From contig CANQRU010000018.1 of the NCBI GenBank assembly GCA_947626395.1, positions 1-62,479 of the forward strand: a stretch of 62,479 bases of DNA, read 5' to 3'. The translations under genes and the position numbers were made by a program. Positions 34,704-41,674 of the stretch are shown here, one piece after another. This stretch comes from an uncultured Lachnospiraceae bacterium. GTDB taxonomy: Bacteria; Bacillota; Clostridia; Lachnospirales; Lachnospiraceae. Within the stretch, counting starts at the first letter, position 1; every line of letters starts with the position of its first letter. A model generated the notes under the pieces. The model saw nothing but the letters and a program-made list of their open reading frames with translations, did not search any database and was not told the DNA's origin.

Positions 34704-35507
34704 TCAGTTTTCCCCAAACGTATGGTCCAGCCGCGCGTCCAGCGGCGTCGTTCCTTCCGTGTACGCCTGGAAATTCCGGATCAGCTCTACGGCGAAGGGA
34801 ACGGCGGTCTCGTAGAGACGCAGCATCTCCGCGCAGATCGGCGTGCTTCCGGGCAGCGGCTGAGGCGTGATAACCATGTCGTGGATGCTTCTCGGACAGT
34901 GAACCAGCCGCATGAGGAACATGAGGATCCGCCGCTTCAGCGCTCCCTTCGGGGCCAGCAGCTTCAGGTCGGTCCGCTGGGAGCGGATCGCGTGAAGGAT
35001 CTGACGCCTGGAGATCTCCGGGAAGAACGCGGCGATGATCCGGGCGTTAAAACGGGTGGCCTTCAGATGCCTGATCGGACGGAAGCGCAGCGGATCGTAG
35101 CCGTCCGCTTCCATCAGGATCCGGTCGAATTCGGATTCAATGGCGTTGTGGGTGAGAGGAACTTCGCGCGCCGTCTGTTCCACGTAGGGATGACAGGTGC
35201 TGTCCAGGGCGAAATGACACAGAAAGCCATAGAGATACGCCATGGACGGAGCGATGTCCACCGACGGGACCGCGCGAAGAATATCTTCCGCTCGCTCGAA
35301 AAATTCGAATCCGGGACGTGCGTGCATAGCGAATCCGGTCTCACTGACGGAATTCTTCTTCAGGGCCTTGTAGTAGAAAAGAACATCCGGACCATGGAGT
35401 CCGATACAGTAAAGCCCTATGTAGGGACGGATGCTCTCCCGCAGATCGCGGGGGAGACTTTTGTAAACTTCGGTTCCGAAACGGTAGTGCGCATATGTTG
35501 TGGGCAT
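34704..35507 (-). CDS. Zinc-dependent phospholipase C-like protein
   Basis: A 267-residue mostly helical protein of the zinc-dependent phospholipase C family. Likely metal ligands lie in the His/Asp-rich segments TTYAHYRFG, HGPDVLFYY, CHFALDSTCHPYVE and THNAIESEFD. No signal peptide is visible, so a cytosolic place is likely and a toxin role is not supported. ATG 35507 has GGAGG upstream and overlaps the stop of the SDR gene as TGATG, showing translational coupling. The substrate is unknown. Confidence 0.8.
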   Translation of the reverse strand: MPTTYAHYRFGTEVYKSLPRDLRESIRPYIGLYCIGLHGPDVLFYYKALKKNSVSETGFAMHARPGFEFFERAEDILRAVPSVDIAPSMAYLYGFLCHFALDSTCHPYVEQTAREVPLTHNAIESEFDRILMEADGYDPLRFRPIRHLKATRFNARIIAAFFPEISRRQILHAIRSQRTDLKLLAPKGALKRRILMFLMRLVHCPRSIHDMVITPQPLPGSTPICAEMLRLYETAVPFAVELIRNFQAYTEGTTPLDARLDHTFGEN

Positions 35508-36238
35508 CAGATCCAACCTCCATCCAGACCTATGACCTGCCCGGTCAGATAGGCATTCGACTGTGTCAGCTGCCAGACCAGGTCAGCAACTTCCTCCGGC
35601 GTCCCCAGACGTCCGGCGGGAATCTGATCGGTCAGCGCAGCGAGTTCTTCCGGTGTCAGAAAATGATTCATCTCCGTGTCGATGGCGCCGCAGGCGACGG
35701 CGTTGACCTGAACATGGCTGGGGGCCAGTTCCTTGGCCAGGGCCCGGGTAAAGGCGTTCAGCGCGCCTTTCGTCGCGGAGTAGGCGGCCTCGCAGGACGC
35801 GCCGATATTGCCCCACACGGAGGATATGTTAATGATATGTCCGGCCTGGCGCGCGACCATGCCGGGAATGACCAGCCTGCTTAAGTTGAACGCGGCGGTC
35901 AGATTGGTCCTCATGATCCGGTCCCAGTCCTCGCAGCTCATATCCTGCAGCAGGCCGATATAGGAAATACCCGCGTTATTAACCAGGATATCGATATGGC
36001 CGAAGCGCCGTTCGGCGAGGGAGAAGAACTCCCGGCAGCAGTCCATGTCGCCCATGTCGCCGGTGTAGGCGAGGCAGGCGCTCTGCAGATTCTCAGCCTC
36101 CTCTTTCGTCTCCGCCAGCCGCTCGGTATTCTTCAGACAGCTGATCGCCAGATTGTTATGCTCTTTTGCGAATCGCAGGGCGACGGCCTTCCCGATCCCC
36201 CGGGAAGCGCCGGTCACCAGAACGGTTTTTCCGCTCAT
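35507..36238 (-). CDS. Short-chain dehydrogenase/reductase (FabG-like)
   Basis: A 243-residue NAD(P)-dependent SDR. TGASRGIGKAVALRF is the cofactor-binding Gly motif, LVNNAGIS the NNAG motif, SSVWG carries the catalytic Ser and YSATKGAL the Tyr-x3-Lys pair. ATG 36238 has AAGGAGA; the longer frame adds 29 residues before the Rossmann fold. It is the first gene of a two-gene operon with the PLC-like protein. Classical 3-oxoacyl-ACP reductase activity is possible, but without fab neighbours the substrate stays open. Confidence 0.88.
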   Translation of the reverse strand: MSGKTVLVTGASRGIGKAVALRFAKEHNNLAISCLKNTERLAETKEEAENLQSACLAYTGDMGDMDCCREFFSLAERRFGHIDILVNNAGISYIGLLQDMSCEDWDRIMRTNLTAAFNLSRLVIPGMVARQAGHIINISSVWGNIGASCEAAYSATKGALNAFTRALAKELAPSHVQVNAVACGAIDTEMNHFLTPEELAALTDQIPAGRLGTPEEVADLVWQLTQSNAYLTGQVIGLDGGWI

Positions 36239-36400
36239 ACGGGATCTCCTTGCAGCCTGGTCATTTGCATCATTACGGTTAGAATGGTACTTTACTATGA
36301 TACCATGCCGGGGTGTGAAATGCAAGGTGCAGGGCGCTGTAAAATTCGTTTCCAGAATTCGCCGGAATAAATGCAGGATGAAGGGTACAGAAAAATATGT

Positions 36401-36438
36401 TTGGATAATATGGGGATAGTATGGTATACTAAGTATAC
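36401..36438 (+). promoter_or_regulatory. trxB promoter with GTATAC palindrome
   Basis: TTGGAT 36401-36406, an 18-base spacer and TATACT 36425-36430. The -10 lies within GTATAC-TAA-GTATAC (36424-36438), two self-complementary hexamers 9 bases apart, a likely operator overlapping the RNA polymerase site. Confidence 0.6.
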
Positions 36439-36507
36439 TATTCGCATAAGCAAAGACATTGAGAAAAACGGTATGCGGACGTAATTCAAAACAAAAGGAG
36501 AATACAT

Positions 36508-37458
36508 ATGGATAAAATCTACGATCTTCTGATCCTCGGTTCCGGCCCCGCCGGCCTGGCGGCCGGCATCTACGCGGAGCGGGCCCGCCTGGACGCGCTT
36601 GTGATCGAGAAGGAATATGTCAGCGGCGGTCAGGTCGTGAACACCTACGAGGTGGACAACTATCCGGGGCTTCCGGGCATCAACGGCTTCGATATGGGTA
36701 TGAAATTCCGGGAACACGCCGATGGTCTGGGCGTGAAGTTTGTCACGGACAGGGCTGAACGTGTGGAATGCCTGCGCGAAGGAGCGGATCCGGCCGCGGA
36801 TGAAGCCGGCCGGACCATTTATCAGGTCGTCTGCGAGAATGAGACCTACGCGGCGCGGAGCCTGATCATTGCCACCGGCGCGGTCCACCGCAAGCTGGGC
36901 GTGCCGGGCGAAGAGGAATTGGCGGGTATGGGCGTGTCCTACTGCGCTACCTGCGACGGCGCCTTCTTCCGCAATAAGGACGTGGCCGTGGTGGGCGGCG
37001 GCGATGTGGCCATCGAGGACGCCATTTTCCTGGCGAGAGGCTGCCGGAAGGTCTATGTGATCCACCGCCGCGACGAGCTGCGGGGGGCGAAGAGCCTGCA
37101 GGAGAAGCTTTTAAGCCTTCCGAATGTGGAGATGCTGTGGAGTACGGTCGTGGAGAAGATCGAGGGCGACGGCCAGGTGAGCGGCTTGACGGTTAAGAAT
37201 GTGAAGACCGGCGAGGTCTCGGCGCTTCCGCTGCAGGGCGTATTTATTGCCGTGGGCATTACGCCGAACAGCGAGATCTTTGAGGGCCTGGTAGAGATGG
37301 ACCACGGATATATCGCGGCGGATGAGACCGGGAAGACCTCTGCGCAGGGCGTCTTCGCCGCGGGCGACGTGCGCACGAAAGCGCTCCGGCAGATCGTGAC
37401 TGCCGTAGCCGACGGAGCCAACGCGGTGGCGTCGGCGGAGAGGTATCTGGCGGGGTAA
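36508..37458 (+). CDS. trxB: Thioredoxin-disulfide reductase
   Basis: A 316-residue FAD/NADPH flavoenzyme that reduces thioredoxin. It has an N-terminal FAD Rossmann motif (LGSGPAGLAAGIYAERA), redox CATC (Cys146 and Cys149) in a typical CATCDGAFF context, an NADPH-binding VVGGGDVAIEDA and a C-terminal FAD contact (GVFAAGDVRTKALRQIVTAVADGANAV). ATG 36508 has AAAGGAG. It is a single-gene unit with its own promoter; no trxA is adjacent. Confidence 0.94.
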   Translation: MDKIYDLLILGSGPAGLAAGIYAERARLDALVIEKEYVSGGQVVNTYEVDNYPGLPGINGFDMGMKFREHADGLGVKFVTDRAERVECLREGADPAADEAGRTIYQVVCENETYAARSLIIATGAVHRKLGVPGEEELAGMGVSYCATCDGAFFRNKDVAVVGGGDVAIEDAIFLARGCRKVYVIHRRDELRGAKSLQEKLLSLPNVEMLWSTVVEKIEGDGQVSGLTVKNVKTGEVSALPLQGVFIAVGITPNSEIFEGLVEMDHGYIAADETGKTSAQGVFAAGDVRTKALRQIVTAVADGANAVASAERYLAG

Positions 37459-37534
37459 AACGGCCGCGGCATAGCTGCTTTCATCATTACTGGTGTGGTG
37501 AAAGAAACTGCTGTGAAAGAATGAGTCAGACTCC

Positions 37535-37563
37535 TTGACTTTATATCGCTGTAGAGATATAAT
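37535..37563 (+). promoter_or_regulatory. Promoter and operator of the DUF3990/HTH pair
   Basis: TTGACT 37535-37540, a 17-base spacer and TATAAT 37558-37563. An inverted repeat TATATC (37542-37547) / GATATA (37556-37561) fills the spacer and enters the -10, as expected for autorepression by the HTH partner. Confidence 0.7.
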
Positions 37564-37586
37564 GAAGCAGAAAGGAGCTGAAAACG

Positions 37587-38258
37587 ATGCTTGTTTATCA
37601 TGGCTCGGACCACATCATCGAGGTACCGGTGTATCAGGGCAGTAAACGGACAAATGACTATGGACACGGTTTTTATACGACGGAAAGCATCGAACTGGCA
37701 AAGGAGTGGGCCTGTGCCGACCGGAGGAATGGCTTTGCCAATACCTATGAACTGGATCTGGACGGTCTTAAGATACTCCGGCTCAATTCCTCCGACTATC
37801 ACATTTTGAACTGGCTGGCAATACTGGCGAGATACCGCAGCTATTGGCAGAACGGGAGCATTGCGGAAGAGGCAAAGAACTACATTCAGCAGCATTTCTT
37901 TGTTGATCCGTCACCGTATGACGTTATCATTGGCTATCGCGCCGATGATTCTTATTTTACGTTTGCCCAGGATTTCGTCGCCGGTACGATTTCTCTTAAA
38001 ACATTGTCTCAGGCAATGCGGCTGGGCCGGCTGGGCGAACAGATCGTTCTGAAAAGCCGGCGCTCGTTTGAGCACATTCATTTTGTGGATGCAGTGCCTG
38101 CAGCTGCTGATGTTTACTACGAGAAGAAAGTCCTTCGCGACCGGGAAGCGCGGCGGGCATACCGCAGGACCCGGCAGTCTTCCGACGGGGTCAATGAACT
38201 ATATATGATCGATATTATGAGGGAGGGCATTGAAAATGACGATCCGCGCCTACGATGA
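37587..38258 (+). CDS. DUF3990 protein, ADP-ribosyltransferase-like candidate toxin
   Basis: A 223-residue DUF3990 protein. The fold resembles ADP-ribosyltransferases, and candidate H-Y-E catalytic residues are visible: His5 in LVYHGS, Tyr30 in GHGFYTT and Glu151 in LGEQIVLKS. DVIIGYRADDSYF is also typical of the family. There is no secretion signal, so the target is probably inside the cell. It overlaps the HTH partner by 23 bases and both share an autoregulated-looking promoter, the layout of a type II toxin-antitoxin. Toxicity and ADP-ribosylation are inference. GC is lower than in the flanking genes. Confidence 0.72.
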   Translation: MLVYHGSDHIIEVPVYQGSKRTNDYGHGFYTTESIELAKEWACADRRNGFANTYELDLDGLKILRLNSSDYHILNWLAILARYRSYWQNGSIAEEAKNYIQQHFFVDPSPYDVIIGYRADDSYFTFAQDFVAGTISLKTLSQAMRLGRLGEQIVLKSRRSFEHIHFVDAVPAAADVYYEKKVLRDREARRAYRRTRQSSDGVNELYMIDIMREGIENDDPRLR

Positions 38259-38877
38259 AGAATACCTTGCCGGGGCGCAGCGCATTCTTGGAGACGCCGT
38301 GGATTTTGCTGTCATGACCCTCGGGGTGGAGCCGGATGTTTTCGGAAGGGCCTTTGCTGTGTCAGATACCGCCAGACAGTTCGGCGGCGGCAATCCGCGT
38401 TACGTCGCGGGAATCAATGGCTGTGAACTGGCGCGGAAGGTACTGACGGAAACAAATACGCCGTTCGCGGATGCGGAAGATGCCATGTACATCGATAAAG
38501 GGCCGGAGTATTGGGCCGGGTGGGCGTTGGCGTTCTACCAGTGGTACAGCGGGTATTCATTTATGGAAATATTAAACATCGTGTCCATGGAAGAGATCAT
38601 TGCCATGTATCCTGTCTTTCATGAGATGGATATCCTGCAGTTCGCGGATAGGATGCAGAGGAAAATGAAGGAGGCGTATCCCAGAACGAGGCTGCGCCTG
38701 CGGAGGGAGATCTGCGGGTTCTCCCAATCGGAACTGGCTGCGGATTCCGGGGTCCCGCTGCGCCAGATCCAGCTCTTCGAGCAGCGACAGCGCGATATTA
38801 ATAAGACGGCTGCGGAAACGCTTCTGAGCCTGAGCAGGACGCTGTGCTGCAGAATGGAGGATCTGATAGAACGGTAA
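38236..38877 (+). CDS. XRE-type HTH protein, candidate antitoxin for DUF3990
   Basis: A 213-residue protein. A helical N-terminal region of about 140 residues (ARQFGGGNPRYVAGINGCEL, ALAFYQWYSGYSFMEIL) is followed by a C-terminal XRE-like helix-turn-helix (about 150-213, LRREICGFSQSELAADSGV...RQIQLFEQ). ATG 38236 is preferred (GGAGG nine bases upstream); TTG 38230 is an alternative. The N-terminal part presumably neutralises the DUF3990 protein, and the HTH could bind the inverted repeat at 37542-37561. Pairs of this make-up recur in Firmicutes genomes, to my recollection without a defined mechanism. Confidence 0.7.
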   Translation: MTIRAYDEEYLAGAQRILGDAVDFAVMTLGVEPDVFGRAFAVSDTARQFGGGNPRYVAGINGCELARKVLTETNTPFADAEDAMYIDKGPEYWAGWALAFYQWYSGYSFMEILNIVSMEEIIAMYPVFHEMDILQFADRMQRKMKEAYPRTRLRLRREICGFSQSELAADSGVPLRQIQLFEQRQRDINKTAAETLLSLSRTLCCRMEDLIER

Positions 38878-38899
38878 TATAAAGAGTGTGAAAGATAAT

Positions 38900-38921
38900 G
38901 GGGGCGCCTGACGGCGCCCCC
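38900..38921. terminator. GC-rich terminator hairpin, bidirectional
   Basis: GGGGGCGCC (38900-38908), loop TGAC, GGCGCCCCC (38913-38921): a perfect 9-bp stem between converging genes. U-runs are weak. Confidence 0.65.
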
Positions 38922-38954
38922 AAATTCTCCCTTCCGTGCTCCCGCACAGATATC

Positions 38955-40517
38955 TCAGTGCTGTACTTTATCTTTATTCTCCTCGAATTTCTTCATAAAC
39001 GCCGGTCCGGCTTCCGTCGCCATCACCGGGATCAGCTCCCGGTCATGATTGCAGACGACGCGGGTGTTGGCGTCAAAGAGGATCGTCCATTCCTCTTCCG
39101 GCGTGCTGGGCTTCCACTGGGGGATGCCGGCGTGGTTCGGATCGCCGGTGCGGGCAAACGCCGCCACAGCGCCGAAGATCTCGCCTTCCAGCTTCTCGGT
39201 CAGGCCGCCTTCCATCTGGGTGTAGGGGGCCAGCTCCGTGTTGTGGAAGAAGAACGGCACGTCGGAGCAGTGCCACGGCGTCCGTCCGCCGTCGATGGGC
39301 ATATCCTGATTGAACAGGTAGGCGTAGGTGCAGGAATTCATTGCGCTTCTGATCTTGATGTACTGCTGCTCCGGCGCGCGGAAAATGAAATCCAGCGTCA
39401 TCAGGTTGGCCGGATGGCGCTCCGGATAGGCTTTCTCGAACATGGGCAGGATCTTCGCCGCCAGTTCCTTTCCAAGCAGGGCGCGTACCGCCTCGCGGCC
39501 TTCCTCCGGGGTCGCCGTATGGATATCGATGGAGCTGGGTGCGAAGGAGGTGAACTCGCCGAACACGGAACCGACCATGAGCGGCACCTGAGACGACTCC
39601 TTGCGGAAGCCGTTGATGATCGGCTCGCCCACGTAGTACTTGTTGGGGGTCGGAGAACCGCCGACATACTTGCCCGCCGCGCGGAGCGCCGGCGTTACCT
39701 TCGAATAGGCTGCCGCCAGGGCCGCGTAGGGAACGGTCTCCAGTTCCTTGACGCTGTCGATCTTCAGCTCCTTCATCATCGCGCGGACCAGTTCCTCGCC
39801 GCTGCCCTTGCTGTCCGCCAGCACCGGGCCGATAACGCCGCTCATGTTGATGCCCTTGGCGAACAGGCCGTCGGCCGCCGGCATCTGCAGAAGCGTCGTG
39901 ATCTTGGCGCCGCCGCCGGACTGGCCGAACAGGGTCACATTGGCCGGATCGCCGCCGAATTTGGCGATATTGTCATGGATCCACTGAAGGGCCGCAATGA
40001 TGTCGTCCATGCCGGCGTTGCCGGAATTGGCGTATTCTTCACCGAAAGCGGACAGATCGCAGAATCCCAGCACGTTCAGACGGTGGTTGATCGTGACGAC
40101 TACCATATCGCCGTAAAGTGCCATATTCTCGCCTTCGTAGGCGATGTGCTCAATAGCGGAGCCGGCCGCAAAGCCGCCGCCGTGGAGCCACACCATGACC
40201 GGACGGGCCTTGTCGTCGCAGCCGGGTGTCCAGATGTTTAAATTCTGACAGTTCTCGTCCATGATCCAATAGCGGTGGGGCACGAGAAGTTCGCCGTTAG
40301 GCTTGGGCATATCGATCAGGGGACATACATAGCCGAAGCTGGTGGTCTCCAGAACACCTTCCCAGGGCGTGACCGGCTCCGGTGCGTGGAAACGCTTCGC
40401 CTGCGCGTAGGGAACGCCCTTGAAAACGGACAGGTTCCGGTACTCATAGCCGCGGATCTTACCCTGCGTGGTCTCGACCACGGCCGTCTGCGGGTTGTAG
40501 GAGAATTGATAGCTCAT
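38955..40517 (-). CDS. Type-B carboxylesterase (para-nitrobenzyl esterase family)
   Basis: A 520-residue alpha/beta-hydrolase. The N-terminus TTQGKIRGYEY...VFKGVPYAQ is typical. The oxyanion region GGGFAAGS, nucleophile elbow FGQSGGGAK (Ser about 198), an acidic FGEFTSF segment and His in WHCSDVPFFF complete the expected triad. There is no signal peptide, so it is cytosolic. RBS AAGGAG precedes ATG 40517. It stands alone, with a perfect 15-base palindrome about 50 bases upstream as possible operator. The natural ester substrate is unknown. Confidence 0.92.
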   Translation of the reverse strand: MSYQFSYNPQTAVVETTQGKIRGYEYRNLSVFKGVPYAQAKRFHAPEPVTPWEGVLETTSFGYVCPLIDMPKPNGELLVPHRYWIMDENCQNLNIWTPGCDDKARPVMVWLHGGGFAAGSAIEHIAYEGENMALYGDMVVVTINHRLNVLGFCDLSAFGEEYANSGNAGMDDIIAALQWIHDNIAKFGGDPANVTLFGQSGGGAKITTLLQMPAADGLFAKGINMSGVIGPVLADSKGSGEELVRAMMKELKIDSVKELETVPYAALAAAYSKVTPALRAAGKYVGGSPTPNKYYVGEPIINGFRKESSQVPLMVGSVFGEFTSFAPSSIDIHTATPEEGREAVRALLGKELAAKILPMFEKAYPERHPANLMTLDFIFRAPEQQYIKIRSAMNSCTYAYLFNQDMPIDGGRTPWHCSDVPFFFHNTELAPYTQMEGGLTEKLEGEIFGAVAAFARTGDPNHAGIPQWKPSTPEEEWTILFDANTRVVCNHDRELIPVMATEAGPAFMKKFEENKDKVQH

Positions 40518-40566
40518 AACAGTCGCTCCTTGTCATTTTTTAATATCAACAGTATAGCATTAGAAA

Positions 40567-40581
40567 TATTGCACTGCAATA
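40567..40581. promoter_or_regulatory. Perfect palindrome upstream of the esterase gene
   Basis: TATTGCA-C-TGCAATA, seven-base arms around one centre base, in an AT-rich stretch about 50 bases before the esterase start. A regulator binding site is likely; the regulator is not adjacent. Confidence 0.5.
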
Positions 40582-40641
40582 GTCAAAATATCTTATCCGT
40601 GACTGGCATATTTTCACATAGGAGTATGATGCCGCAAAAAA

Positions 40642-40669
40642 CGGAGGACTGTCTTTCGACAATCCTCCG
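40642..40669 (-). terminator. Terminator of hpf
   Basis: CGGAGGACTGTC (40642-40653) / GACAATCCTCCG (40658-40669), loop TTTC, one mismatch. The minus strand runs on into TTTTTT. Confidence 0.85.
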
Positions 40670-40767
40670 CTGAGAATTCATTTCATATTGATCTCTCCGC
40701 AAAAAGCTTCTTCGTCCTGAAAAGCCTGTCCGGTCTCGTCCCGGAACCGGATACATTTCATTTATGT

Positions 40768-41304
40768 TCAGAACTCCGGCTCGATCAGCCCGTAGGTATT
40801 CCCTCTGCGCTTGTACACCACGTTCACCTGGTCGGTCTCCGCGTTCAGGAACATGTAGAAATTATGTCCCAGAAGCTCCATCTCCACGCAGGCGTCCTCC
40901 GGGAACATGGGCTTCATGCCGAAGCGCTTGGTCTTGACGATATTGATATCCTCGTCCTCGGCCGGCTCGTCCGATTCCAGGAACAGCTGGGAGAAGGACT
41001 GGGCCGACTGCTTCTTGTCAATGATCTTCTTCTTATATCTGCGTACCTGCCGTTCGATGACTTCCTCCACCAGATCGATGGATACGTACATATCGCTTGA
41101 GGACTCTTCAGCCCGGATGATCCCTCCTTTGATCGGTATGGTTACCTCAATCTTCTGTTCGCCGCGCTGGATGCTTAAGGTGACGATCACCTCCGTAGTA
41201 GGGGAAAAATAGTGCTCCAGCTTCCCAAGCTTCGTCTCAATGGCCTCTCTCAGACCAGAGGACACTTCCATGTTTCTTCCGGTAATCGTAAAACGCATGC
41301 TCAT
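40768..41304 (-). CDS. hpf: Long-form ribosome hibernation promoting factor
   Basis: Binds 30S subunits and dimerises 70S ribosomes into inactive 100S particles in stationary phase. The 178 residues comprise an N-terminal RaiA-like domain (about 1-100, MRFTITGRNMEVSSGLREAI) and the C-terminal dimerisation domain of long HPF (VKTKRFGMKPMFPEDACVEM ... RRGNTYGLIEP). ATG 41298 is an equally good start. In many Firmicutes hpf precedes secA-prfB; here those genes lie about 10 kb away on the other strand. Confidence 0.95.
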   Translation of the reverse strand: MSMRFTITGRNMEVSSGLREAIETKLGKLEHYFSPTTEVIVTLSIQRGEQKIEVTIPIKGGIIRAEESSSDMYVSIDLVEEVIERQVRRYKKKIIDKKQSAQSFSQLFLESDEPAEDEDINIVKTKRFGMKPMFPEDACVEMELLGHNFYMFLNAETDQVNVVYKRRGNTYGLIEPEF

Positions 41305-41329
41305 CAGCTCCTTCTATTGGGATATCTAA

Positions 41330-41358
41330 AGTATACCATACGTATTCTAAACATTCAA
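41330..41358 (-). promoter_or_regulatory. hpf promoter
   Basis: On the minus strand: TTGAAT (41358-41353), a 17-base spacer and TATACT (41335-41330), about 26 bases before the start codon. Confidence 0.7.
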
Positions 41359-41512
41359 CCAGATTCTTTGAAATTTTCTGAAATCTAAAAAGGCGGTTCG
41401 GACGACGGAAAGGCAAAAAATTTTGTCGAAATCGCAAAGTTTATGAGATGTGAACAAAAATTTGTTTTTTCGACGGAAAAGCGGATTCGAACATACTTTT
41501 CTGCTGAAAAAC

Positions 41513-41583
41513 GGTGGATAATGTGGATAACTCTGTGTATAACTGGTATTTCCCGAAAAATCGACACTTTTTTCTGTGGAAAA
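41513..41583. other. Cluster of four DnaA-box-like 9-mers
   Basis: GGTGGATAA (41513-41521) directly abuts TGTGGATAA (41522-41530), the exact complement of the consensus TTATCCACA. TGTGTATAA (41534-41542) and TGTGGAAAA (41575-41583) follow, all in one orientation, in a ~300-base AT-rich gene-free stretch. oriC is unlikely because no dnaA/dnaN is near and gene polarity does not switch here. A DnaA-titration or regulatory site is possible. Nothing else was recognised in 41360-41670. Confidence 0.5.
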
Positions 41584-41674
41584 ATGGACCCGCCGACCGG
41601 AGCGCCTGATCGCCTGCCCGGCCATTCGAACATAATTTTTGTGCAATCTGTCTAAGTTACCATAATCAAAAATA

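Noticed and set aside
34704-35507. A secreted phospholipase C toxin
   Set aside because: Family resemblance only; there is no signal peptide, and coupling to an SDR gene suggests a metabolic role.
41360-41670. Chromosomal origin (oriC) at the DnaA-box cluster
   Set aside because: dnaA, dnaN and rpmH are absent and genes on both sides run mainly in the same direction, so no replication divergence is visible.
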